NCBI GenBank assembly: GCA_007133615.1
Contig: SLMJ01000279.1
Span: 1-41,910, forward strand
Length of the DNA: 41,910 bases
Direction of reading: 5' to 3'
Source of the DNA: Thermomicrobiaceae bacterium
GTDB taxonomy: Bacteria > Chloroflexota > Chloroflexia > Thermomicrobiales > Thermomicrobiaceae
This document shows, piece by piece, positions 33,098-40,261 of the stretch (within the stretch, counting starts at the first letter, position 1; every line of letters starts with the position of its first letter). The position numbers were made by a program, and so were the translations under genes. A model generated the notes under the pieces. That model did not search any database. It was not told the DNA's origin and worked only from the letters and a program-made list of their open reading frames with translations.

Positions 33098-34021
33098 TTC
33101 TTCGGGTTGTTCCAGGCGTTGATACTCGTCGTAGGTCAATCCACTCAATCCGGCCAGCACACCGGCTCCACGGGCAATGCGGACGATCGCCCGCCTCCAG
33201 TGATCATCCCGTCGAATGAGACTGAACGCTGCCTGCAGGATTCCGATCGGAAACTGCGCCAGACCGCGTCCCGCCCTGAGCCCCAGCCTGAGCCGACGCT
33301 GTTCGAGGATGCGATCGCATCGGGCAAGGGTGATTCCCTGCCGGTATGCTCGGGCAATCAGCCAGCGCATCGACAGACGTGATGCAGGTATGTCTTCGTA
33401 CACCAGACCGGCCGGCTCCCAGATGATAGTGCCACCGCGTTTTTTCAGTGATTGATAGAGAAGCGTGTCGGATCCTCCGGTCAGCCCGAACGCTGGATGG
33501 AATGGTTCACTGAGTCCGGCGATCGCCTCCAGTCGAAGGACCGAATTTGCGGTAGAGGCGTAGTCGAGTTTCGCGCCATCCGGGAATGTTGCCCGGTGAA
33601 ACAGCCGGGTTGTCAGAGCCCAGCGGGGAGCAGTTGACGGAAGGATCGGCTCGACTGGCCCACTCACCGCGTCCGCGCCACGAACGCGCAATCGCTGGTA
33701 CATGGTCTTCAGCCAAAACGGTGACGCGAACTCGTCGTCGTCGATGAATGCCAGCGCGAAGACGCCACGCTCTCGTGCGATCGAAATGGCGCGGTTACGG
33801 GCCGCTGAAATACCCGGGGTGGGCTCGACAGCGTACTCGATGGGGATCCTTGTCGTTTTCGTGATCTCGTCGACGATGTCCGTAGCGGACCCATCCGGAT
33901 CATTGTCCACGACGATGATGCCGCAGCGATCCCCGATTTCTTGCTGATCGAGGAGACTCTTCAAGAGTTTCTGCAACCCCGCAGGGCGCCGAAACGTGGC
34001 AATGCAAACGGCGATCTCCAT
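33068..34021 (-). CDS. GT2 family glycosyltransferase
   Basis: The 317-residue product has a GT-A fold start IAVCIATFRRPAGLQKLLKS, nucleotide-binding VVDNDPDGS, the DxD-type FIDDDEFASP and GGSDTLLYQSLKKRGG in the acceptor region. It is soluble apart from a weak hydrophobic C-terminal stretch. Sugar and acceptor are unknown; neighbours suggest a cell-surface polymer or glycolipid. The ATG has no strong ribosome binding site. It is 31 bp downstream of otsB, probably in one operon, and overlaps the WecG-like gene by 30 bp at its end. Confidence 0.87.
   Translation of the reverse strand: MEIAVCIATFRRPAGLQKLLKSLLDQQEIGDRCGIIVVDNDPDGSATDIVDEITKTTRIPIEYAVEPTPGISAARNRAISIARERGVFALAFIDDDEFASPFWLKTMYQRLRVRGADAVSGPVEPILPSTAPRWALTTRLFHRATFPDGAKLDYASTANSVLRLEAIAGLSEPFHPAFGLTGGSDTLLYQSLKKRGGTIIWEPAGLVYEDIPASRLSMRWLIARAYRQGITLARCDRILEQRRLRLGLRAGRGLAQFPIGILQAAFSLIRRDDHWRRAIVRIARGAGVLAGLSGLTYDEYQRLEQPEESERKSLPEG
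33077..33091. terminator. Hairpin in the overlapping 3' ends of the WecG-like and GT2 genes
   Basis: CGGAAG (33077-33082) and CTTCCG (33086-33091) pair around CGA, inside the 30-bp coding overlap. It may act as a shared terminator like the one at malQ/sortase. There is no T-run, so the call is tentative. Confidence 0.35.
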
Positions 34022-34052
34022 GGGACGGCAACTCTTTCAGCGTGAATCTGGT

Positions 34053-34844
34053 TCAGTCACGACCGCTTTCGAGTAGTTCGATCACCCCGTCAACTCCGTC
34101 AACCATCGCGTCAGCGTTCTGTCGCACACTCTCCGGCGTCGCCTCTCCGCTAACACCGATCGCATAGAAATGTCCGCCGGACCGGGTCCTCAGGTCACGT
34201 AGCGACTTGAACGCGTCGACATCGGTGACATCATCGCCGAGATAGAGCAGCGCGGCCAATCGGTACTTACGAATCAGGTCGACGACGGCAGTCCCCTTAG
34301 TGAGCTCAACCGGTGGTCTGATCTCGACCACTTTCTGACCATGCGTAACGCAAAGGCCACTCGCCTCGGCGTGCCGGGTCACTTCTTCGAGCAACAATCG
34401 CTCCGTCTGCTCGTCACCTTCCAGCGCGCGGTAGTGAATCGATGCGGTGAGAACCTTGTTTTCAACATAGAGCCGATCGTCTTCCGCCGGAAGCTGGAGC
34501 GCATCCAGCAGCGCAGTGATTTTCGGTGCGTACTCGAGTGCCAGTGGAGACTGCTCCAGATTGCCATCGCGCCAGATCTCCATTCCGTGGTTCCCGGAAT
34601 AGACGAGTTCATCGAGTCCAACGAGTGCGTGAGCTTCCTCGGCTGATCTCCCGGACACTGCTCCCACCAATGCAAACTGACGGGTGACCCGAGCCAGGGC
34701 ATTTCGTGCCTTGTCCTCAACAATCGCCTCGTCGGGATGCCCGGCAATCCGGCTGATCGTGCCGTCAATGTCGGTGAGGACCCCGGCGGGCGACTGCTGC
34801 ATGACAAGTGAAAGGAGTTCCTGCGCATTCCCGTTGGATTTCAT
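34053..34844 (-). CDS. otsB: Trehalose-6-phosphate phosphatase
   Basis: OtsB removes phosphate from trehalose-6-phosphate. The 263-residue product is a HAD enzyme with the nucleophile motif LTDIDGTIS (Asp25, Asp27), VSGRSAEEAHALVG, YSGNHGMEIW, HGQKVVEIRPP with KGTAV, and LYLGDDVTDVDAF. The frame opens at TTG 34859, but ATG 34844 has AAGG upstream and is chosen. No OtsA (trehalose-phosphate synthase) is in the window, so the substrate must come from elsewhere. Confidence 0.92.
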   Translation of the reverse strand: MKSNGNAQELLSLVMQQSPAGVLTDIDGTISRIAGHPDEAIVEDKARNALARVTRQFALVGAVSGRSAEEAHALVGLDELVYSGNHGMEIWRDGNLEQSPLALEYAPKITALLDALQLPAEDDRLYVENKVLTASIHYRALEGDEQTERLLLEEVTRHAEASGLCVTHGQKVVEIRPPVELTKGTAVVDLIRKYRLAALLYLGDDVTDVDAFKSLRDLRTRSGGHFYAIGVSGEATPESVRQNADAMVDGVDGVIELLESGRD

Positions 34845-34945
34845 CGCTGCCTTATCCAAATTCGCGAATCTGGCCGATTCCTGTTGTGATTGCCACGGAT
34901 TTGCTGGTTCAATTCACTGTTGACCAACTCACCACCCGGGGACAC

Positions 34946-34960
34946 TAGCGCTTTGCGCTA
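34946..34960. repeat. Small dyad between otsB and the MFS gene
   Basis: TAGCGC (34946-34951) and GCGCTA (34955-34960) are inverted around TTT. It lies 8 bases before a TACAGT -10-like box (34969-34974) upstream of the MFS gene, a position where a repressor could act. Evidence is positional only. Confidence 0.3.
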
Positions 34961-34982
34961 AGCCCCTGTACAGTGTGATGCG

Positions 34983-36287
34983 GTGCGGATGAATTGGCAA
35001 TGCTATGGAGCGAACCCGAGCGTGCGACACCGCCTGACCAGAATACGGGAGTTTCTTGGACAGGTCCGCCACTTCAAGCCGGACATCAAACTCTTCCTGA
35101 TCTACAACCTCTTCTCCAACGCGGGCATCGGTGCGTTTCTCCTGATCTATAACCTGTACCTGGTCGAGAACGGATTCACCGAAAGCTTCATTGGTGTCTA
35201 CAACGCAACCACGACCACAGCGCTTGCAATTGTCGCGATGCTGATGGGGCCGTTGATCGGCCGGTTCGGCGGCTGGCGTTGTATCACCTACGGGACCATG
35301 GTTTTTGTCGTCTCGTCCGCGATGCTGGCATTGCTCGGGAGTGCTGCTCCCATTCTGATGGTTTCGATCATTGCCGGCGCAGGAACCGCGTTTCTCATTA
35401 CTCCGATCATGCCGTTCATTCTGGAGTGGGAACGGCCGGAGTATCGCGGAATTGCCGCCGCGTTCGCGTTTTCGATCAACTCGCTTTCTCTGACGCTGGG
35501 TAGCTTCATCGGCGGATGGTCTCCGAGGCTATTCGCGACGATTCTGGATATCGAGATCCAGAGCGTTGTGAGCTACCGGCTGGCACTTCTGCTCGGTCTT
35601 GCCGTCGCGGCAGCAGGACTCATCCCGATGTACCGGATGGTAGAGTCGCGCGAGCATGGCGGAGAAGAAGAGGGCACGTTCGCAGCCATTCCCGAGTTGC
35701 CGCCGACCCGGCAGGAAGTTCGCCGGGACATCATGGTGTTCGCGGGAGCAACGGGGATTCTGGCGCTCGGAATCGGCTCAGTTATGCCGTTTTACAATGT
35801 CTATCTGAATTCGCTGGGTGCGCGGCCGAGCTGGATCGGGATGATCTTCGCGATGGCCGGAATCGTGGCTGCGATCTTCGGATTGCTGGTGCCGATGCTG
35901 TCGCGACGGTATGGTGAGCTGAACACGTTGCTTTGGGTACGGCTGGCACCGGTACCGGTGTTTCTCCTGATGATCGCCTTGCCCCATCTAGCCATCGCCG
36001 CCGTTGCGCACGTCGCCCGAACCGCGACAACGAGCATGAGCTGGCCGCTTGACTCCAGTGTCATGGGAACGGTGCTTCCGCCGCGGGCGAGAGCGAACGG
36101 GTTCAGTATTCGGAGTGGGCTCTGGAACCTGGGCTACGCTATCGCAAGTCTCGCCGCCGGTGTGGTGATCGTTGCCTGGGGCTATGCGCCGACATTCTTT
36201 GCCTTTGCGCTGTTCTCGGCCACTAGCACCGTGCTGTTCCTCCTGCACTTTCGTCGACACCCAAGGTTGACGCAACCGCCTCGGTAG
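34983..36287 (+). CDS. Major facilitator superfamily transporter
   Basis: The 434-residue product has about twelve hydrophobic segments in two halves, split by a cytosolic loop near residues 220-245 (ESREHGGEEEGTFAAIPELP). The first half has NLYLVENGFTESFIGVYNAT and LMGPLIGRFGGWR, an MFS motif-A-like loop. The second has GARPSWIGMIFAMAGIVAAI. The substrate is unknown. The start is taken as GTG 34983, which lacks a ribosome binding site but follows TACAGT by 8 bases; ATG 34989 and GTG 35022 are alternatives. Confidence 0.85.
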   Translation: MRMNWQCYGANPSVRHRLTRIREFLGQVRHFKPDIKLFLIYNLFSNAGIGAFLLIYNLYLVENGFTESFIGVYNATTTTALAIVAMLMGPLIGRFGGWRCITYGTMVFVVSSAMLALLGSAAPILMVSIIAGAGTAFLITPIMPFILEWERPEYRGIAAAFAFSINSLSLTLGSFIGGWSPRLFATILDIEIQSVVSYRLALLLGLAVAAAGLIPMYRMVESREHGGEEEGTFAAIPELPPTRQEVRRDIMVFAGATGILALGIGSVMPFYNVYLNSLGARPSWIGMIFAMAGIVAAIFGLLVPMLSRRYGELNTLLWVRLAPVPVFLLMIALPHLAIAAVAHVARTATTSMSWPLDSSVMGTVLPPRARANGFSIRSGLWNLGYAIASLAAGVVIVAWGYAPTFFAFALFSATSTVLFLLHFRRHPRLTQPPR

Positions 36288-36372
36288 AGCGAGCCAGAGG
36301 CACGCGTGACGTTTTGCTAGCAGTAGTGGGAGCTGGTACCGTGCGCGCTTGAGTCGGCAGTTCGTTGCATGG

Positions 36373-36402
36373 GTGTCAATCTCTCTGCATCGCGACTATA
36401 AT
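36373..36402 (+). promoter_or_regulatory. Promoter of the TetR-carotenoid region
   Basis: A consensus TATAAT (36397-36402) is preceded by GTGTCA (36373-36378, 4 of 6 matches to TTGACA) with an 18-bp spacer. It is the best sigma-70-like pair seen in the window. It would give the tetR-family transcript a leader of roughly 120 bases. Confidence 0.6.
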
Positions 36403-36419
36403 TCCCTAAGGAGTGTTCG

Positions 36420-36527
36420 GTGTCGCGGTGTGGCGGCCCGAAACTTGCTCTACGTTTAGTGGGCAGGGGCGCCGCGTTGGCGCGTGCCCAACGCGGGGTG
36501 ACAGATGTCGAGCGTAGGAAGTTGTGA
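36420..36527 (+). CDS. Possible 35-codon leader peptide upstream of the TetR gene
   Basis: A GTG at 36420 has a perfect AAGGAG six bases before it and opens 35 codons ending in TGA at 36525-36527, one base before the TetR ATG at 36529. The predicted peptide is basic and Ala/Arg-rich, with no known match. Such spacing suggests translational coupling. However, the promoter at 36373-36402 would start transcription almost at the AAGGAG, so either that start or this ORF may be wrong. Confidence 0.3.
   Translation: MSRCGGPKLALRLVGRGAALARAQRGVTDVERRKL
36472..36496 (+). promoter_or_regulatory. Hairpin in the TetR leader
   Basis: CCGCGTTGG (36472-36480) and CCAACGCGG (36488-36496) form a perfect 9-bp stem with a 7-nt loop. 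It lies inside the possible leader ORF and overlaps GGGGTGA, the only ribosome binding site for the alternative ATG at 36505. It could control access to the start region. Confidence 0.5.
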
Positions 36528-36528
36528 A

Positions 36529-37116
36529 ATGTCGCGACAGGTGAAGGAATCAGCTCGTGATCGTGTCATTGCCGTAGCGGAACAACTGTTCAGCGATCGA
36601 GGTTACAAGGCGGTAACACTCCGGGATATTGCGGACGAACTGGGCATTCGTCAGGCATCTTTGTATCACCATTTCCCGAATGGAAAAGAAGAACTGTTTA
36701 TTGAGGTCACCGAGCGCGCGATGCTTCGACATGCTGAGGGAATGCGAGCGACGATCGCTGATGCTCCCGAGGACCTGGAATCGCAGTTGCAGGCGATTGC
36801 TCGCTGGATGCTCTCCCAGCCCCCGGTAGACATGGCACGGATGGTGCGTTCAGATATGGTGGAGATCGACGAAGTGCAGCGTCACAGGCTTATGCAGACT
36901 GCGCTAAGAAGCCTGCTTTTGCCAATCGAAGCGGTGTTCGATCGGGGAATCGACCGCGAAGGTTTGCGAGACGTTGGGCATAGTCGGTTGTTGGCCAGTT
37001 CGTTTCTGTCGATAATCGAAGCGATCCAGGTTTCGGTTCGCTTTAGCAGTCGCCAGCCAGAGGATATGGCGGATGAAATGATCAGTGTCGTAATGAACGG
37101 ACTTCGTGCTCGCTAG
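36529..37116 (+). CDS. TetR/AcrR family transcriptional regulator
   Basis: The 195-residue product has an N-terminal TetR helix-turn-helix (ARDRVIAVAEQLFSDRGYKA, then TLRDIADELGIRQASLYHHF) followed by an all-helical ligand-binding domain with no close signature. ATG 36529 has AGGAAG at 7 nt; an in-frame ATG at 36505 would add 8 residues. It is upstream of and co-directional with the carotenoid genes, with a 139 bp gap holding dyads that could be its operators. The inducer is unknown. Confidence 0.9.
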   Translation: MSRQVKESARDRVIAVAEQLFSDRGYKAVTLRDIADELGIRQASLYHHFPNGKEELFIEVTERAMLRHAEGMRATIADAPEDLESQLQAIARWMLSQPPVDMARMVRSDMVEIDEVQRHRLMQTALRSLLLPIEAVFDRGIDREGLRDVGHSRLLASSFLSIIEAIQVSVRFSSRQPEDMADEMISVVMNGLRAR

Positions 37117-37149
37117 AGTTTCTCTTTTTTTCGGAGTGAAACCTACCGA

Positions 37150-37162
37150 TACTTAGTTAGTA
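37150..37162. promoter_or_regulatory. Possible second TetR operator (weak dyad)
   Basis: TACT (37150-37153) and AGTA (37159-37162) are inverted around 5 bases. The same TACT...AGTA core occurs in the stronger dyad at 37173-37192, about 26 bases away centre to centre. Confidence 0.3.
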
Positions 37163-37172
37163 CGTGTTCGCA

Positions 37173-37192
37173 AGTTACTGAACTGAGTAACT
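37173..37192. promoter_or_regulatory. Candidate TetR operator upstream of crtB
   Basis: AGTTACT (37173-37179) and AGTAACT (37186-37192) are perfect 7-bp arms with a 6-base centre, a size typical of TetR-family sites. It lies 63 bases upstream of the crtB ATG and just downstream of the regulator gene, so it could control the carotenoid genes. Confidence 0.5.
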
Positions 37193-37255
37193 GGAACATC
37201 GTCTTCTTTATTAACTTCGGGTAACAGCACGCAAATCACGGAACAGGCAGCCACC

Positions 37256-38308
37256 ATGGAAACTCCGGGCAAAACATTCTGGATGTCTCCCACACGAGCC
37301 TTGCGGGGTGCCAACGGCATCGTTGCCGGTGCGCGACAGACTGGCAACATTTCATGGACTGCCACCCGCTCGTTCGTCGATGACTTTTTCGCACCGCGAA
37401 CTGACACGGAACAGGTGATGGCCACCCACGCTCGCACCTTCCGGTTTGCAACCCGATTCCTTCCCACGGATTATCGCGATCCAACTCTCAGGCTCTACGC
37501 GTTCTTCCGAACCCTGGACGATCTGGTTGACGATTCGCCCAGCGATCCCGACAGCAGGCTGAAGGTCACTGCGGAAGTCGATGCCTGGGCTGAGTGGTTT
37601 CAATCCGGCAGGCAGTCGCCTGCACCCCGACCGTTGATGGGTCGGGATATTTCACTGATTTGCAGCACTTATGACATCCCGTCCCGCACATTCCTCGATT
37701 TTCTGGATGGGATGCGAGCCGACCTGCATTCCGAGACGCCTGCAACGCGCGCCGACGTCGAGCATTACAGCTATCAGGTTGCCTCAACGGTCGGCATCAC
37801 GATGGCGCATGTGTTTCGGGCGACTGGCAGCAGCGCAATCTCCGCCGCAACCCGTCTTGGAATTGCCATGCAGCTTACGAACATTCTCCGCGACGTCGGC
37901 GGAGATCTCGCCCGCGAGCGGGTGTATCTCCCACTCTCGTTGCTCGAAAAGCACAATCTGTCGGTTGAGGACGTTCGGACAAACTGGATCGATGGAGTGG
38001 GCCCGGATGAACGCCTGCGCGGGGCGATTCAGGAGATGATCTTCTGGGCAGACGAACACTACGCCGCCGGAATTTCCGGCATTCGACTCCTGCCCGAAGA
38101 CGTGCGAATGCCGATTCTCATATCCGCGCGTCTCTATCAGCGGATCCTCAGGCAACTGGAGCGGAATGATTGTGATTCCCTCCGGAAGCGGGCGGCAACC
38201 ACTGGCTGGCAGAAACTGAGTGAAACCATGCGCGCCGCAATTGATGTCGAGCGTCCCGACTCAGGAATCCATTCCGAGGTGAAGGAGACGCGCGTCGATG
38301 CACGCTAA
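37256..38308 (+). CDS. crtB: Phytoene/squalene synthase family protein (probable phytoene synthase)
   Basis: The enzyme condenses two prenyl diphosphates head to head, the first committed step of carotenoid synthesis. The 350-residue product has both Asp-rich motifs: DDLVDD (88-93) in YAFFRTLDDLVDDSPSDP and DVGGD (213-217) in LTNILRDVGGDLARERVYLP. It has about 40 extra N-terminal residues compared with common CrtB. The start is ATG 37256 with a poor ribosome binding site; ATG 37283 is possible. It overlaps the following hydrolase gene by 11 bp. Squalene synthase is less likely given the neighbours. Confidence 0.92.
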   Translation: METPGKTFWMSPTRALRGANGIVAGARQTGNISWTATRSFVDDFFAPRTDTEQVMATHARTFRFATRFLPTDYRDPTLRLYAFFRTLDDLVDDSPSDPDSRLKVTAEVDAWAEWFQSGRQSPAPRPLMGRDISLICSTYDIPSRTFLDFLDGMRADLHSETPATRADVEHYSYQVASTVGITMAHVFRATGSSAISAATRLGIAMQLTNILRDVGGDLARERVYLPLSLLEKHNLSVEDVRTNWIDGVGPDERLRGAIQEMIFWADEHYAAGISGIRLLPEDVRMPILISARLYQRILRQLERNDCDSLRKRAATTGWQKLSETMRAAIDVERPDSGIHSEVKETRVDAR

Positions 38309-39116
38309 CTGGTTCGATTCCGACCGACATCGTCCATTCGATGAAGGGAGCGGTGAACGCTCGGCATTGCTGATCCATGGCTTCATGGGAACGCCGGCTG
38401 AAATGAGACCGCTCGCGAAATCACTCCGTTCGATTGGATATCGCTCGGTTGGACCGTTGTTGCCCGGATTCGGAGAGCGGATTAGCGAGCTCCCGGAAGT
38501 CGGGAGGTCTGACTGGCTGTCGGAGGCATCGTCGCAGTGGGACGATGTCCACGGTAACGGTGCTCCCAGTGTGCTAATCGGGTTCTCGATGGGAGGGGCC
38601 ATCGCGATTCATCTCGCCCACCGGCGGCCACCCGACCGTCTCATTCTCGTCGCGCCGCTCTGGAAGCTTCTTGGTGGTGACCCGAAACTCCGCCTGCTAC
38701 CGCTCGTGAAGCGGTTCGTATCGAGCGTGAAGCCGTTTGCCGGTGCAGATCTGAGCGATCCGGAGATTCGCCGGTTTTTCAACGAGGCAATGCCGGACCT
38801 CGATCTGGATGACCCGGTTGTGCAGCAGCACCTGCGCACCGAGGTGGAACTGCCGACCTCCACGCTGGATGAGTTGCGACAAATGGCTGATCAGTCCGGC
38901 GAGCTGATTGCGGACATAACGGTACCAACGCTCATTCTGCAGGGAGTGAACGATCAGTCAGTTCGTGCAAGCGATACTCGGGAGCTCTCCCGACGAATGG
39001 GGCGCAACGTCCGGCTCGTCGAATTGCCGGGTGATCACATGCTCGTGTCATCGGAGAAGGAAACCTGGCAGTTCGTGCAGGAGACGGTAATCGACTTCGT
39101 GCGAGGAGACGACTGA
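38298..39116 (+). CDS. Alpha/beta hydrolase (carboxylesterase-like)
   Basis: The 272-residue product has the oxyanion region LLIHGFMGTP, nucleophile elbow GFSMGG (Ser97), Asp219 in LILQGVNDQSV and His247 in ELPGDHMLV, with a cap segment near 120-200. It resembles small carboxylesterases/lipases and lacks a signal peptide. Placed between crtB and the glycosyltransferase and overlapping both genes, it probably acts on a carotenoid ester, an acyl donor or a precursor; this is inference. The ribosome binding site GAAGGAG lies within crtB. Confidence 0.88.
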   Translation: MHANWFDSDRHRPFDEGSGERSALLIHGFMGTPAEMRPLAKSLRSIGYRSVGPLLPGFGERISELPEVGRSDWLSEASSQWDDVHGNGAPSVLIGFSMGGAIAIHLAHRRPPDRLILVAPLWKLLGGDPKLRLLPLVKRFVSSVKPFAGADLSDPEIRRFFNEAMPDLDLDDPVVQQHLRTEVELPTSTLDELRQMADQSGELIADITVPTLILQGVNDQSVRASDTRELSRRMGRNVRLVELPGDHMLVSSEKETWQFVQETVIDFVRGDD

Positions 39117-40258
39117 TGGCTCGTGCGGTTCTGACGGTTATCGCCGTAATTCAGACGATTCTAGCAATTCAGTTTGCGCGACGAGTGTGGCGAACGATCA
39201 GAGGAAAGCGTATTTCCGCCGAACCAGCCGCTGCCCGGACCGGGTCTGTTTCGGTCATCGTTCCAGTGCTTAATGAAGTTCACCGAGTTGGGCAATGTCT
39301 GGAATCACTTCTCGAGCAAGGCGCTCCTGTAGAAGAAATCCTTGTTGTGGACGGTGGTTCAACGGATGGGACAGATCTGCTGGTCAGTCGGTATGCGGAA
39401 CGCGATCAGAGGGTGCGCCTTGTCCGCACCGGACCCATTCCGGATGGCTGGAACGGGAAAGCGTTCGGTCTCCAGGCAGGGCTGGATCATTCATCCGCGG
39501 AGGCGAAGTGGATTCTGACGGTCGATGCCGACGTTCAGGTGCGCTCGTGCGGCATCAATCGAACCGTGGCCTTTGCGGAATCCGAACGTGTTCCGGTTTT
39601 GAGCGTTGCGACTACTCAGATTGCCAACTCACCCGGGTTGAGCGCAGTTCATCCGTCGTTGCTAAGCACGCTGGTATATCGATTCGGCGTGCCGGGACAT
39701 GTCGCGCGCACGCTGGACGACGTTCAGGCCAACGGTCAGTTTGCCCTCTACGATCGCATTGCACTCCTTCGAGTCAACGGGTTTGAGGTTGCTCGGGACT
39801 CGATCTGTGAAGACATCACGATAGCCCGGCACCTGTTTCTCTCCGGCTATCAGGTCGGATTTTACGAAGGCGATGATGTCGCCGTCACAGAGATGTATCC
39901 AGACGCCGTCAGTTGCCTGCAGACCTGGCCCCGGTCACTCGCCCTGCGCGATCGGTTCATGCCGAATGCCGGTGCAACCGGATTACTCTCACTGGCCTTC
40001 CTGCAGGTGATGCCGCTGATTGCGACGTTGCTTCTCCCGCGCTCGATTCAGCCGGGCTATTTCACCATGGTCAATCGAATTCTCTTCGGCGTTCGGCTCG
40101 GTATCGCGTTCGGCACGCGTCGGGCCTATGAGCGACCGTTTCGCACGTACTGGCTGTCACCACTGTTCGACCCGGTGACGCTCGTTTTCTACGTTTCGAA
40201 TCTGTTGCGCCGAACCCACGTCTGGCGTGGCCGCCAGCTTGTTTCCAGGGAGTCATAA
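39116..40258 (+). CDS. Membrane GT2 glycosyltransferase, probable carotenoid glycosyltransferase
   Basis: The 380-residue product has an N-terminal membrane helix (about 3-20), a GT2 domain with SVIVPVLNE, VVDGGSTDGT (Asp79), GWNGKAFGLQAG, TVDADVQ (Asp137, Asp139) and the catalytic-type ED at 232-233 (ICEDITIARHL), then two to three C-terminal hydrophobic segments. The GWNGK loop and topology match CrtQ/CruC-like transferases that add sugars to carotenoids. The ATG shares one base with the hydrolase stop (TGATG). The donor sugar is unknown. Confidence 0.85.
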   Translation: MARAVLTVIAVIQTILAIQFARRVWRTIRGKRISAEPAAARTGSVSVIVPVLNEVHRVGQCLESLLEQGAPVEEILVVDGGSTDGTDLLVSRYAERDQRVRLVRTGPIPDGWNGKAFGLQAGLDHSSAEAKWILTVDADVQVRSCGINRTVAFAESERVPVLSVATTQIANSPGLSAVHPSLLSTLVYRFGVPGHVARTLDDVQANGQFALYDRIALLRVNGFEVARDSICEDITIARHLFLSGYQVGFYEGDDVAVTEMYPDAVSCLQTWPRSLALRDRFMPNAGATGLLSLAFLQVMPLIATLLLPRSIQPGYFTMVNRILFGVRLGIAFGTRRAYERPFRTYWLSPLFDPVTLVFYVSNLLRRTHVWRGRQLVSRES

Positions 40259-40261
40259 ACG

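Noticed and set aside
36365-36402. TTGCAT as -35 box for the TATAAT at 36397
   Set aside because: The spacer would be 26 bp, too long for a sigma-70 promoter; GTGTCA with 18 bp is preferred.
37117-37145. Intrinsic terminator after the TetR gene
   Set aside because: GTTTC and GAAAC can pair, but the T-run falls inside the loop rather than after the stem.
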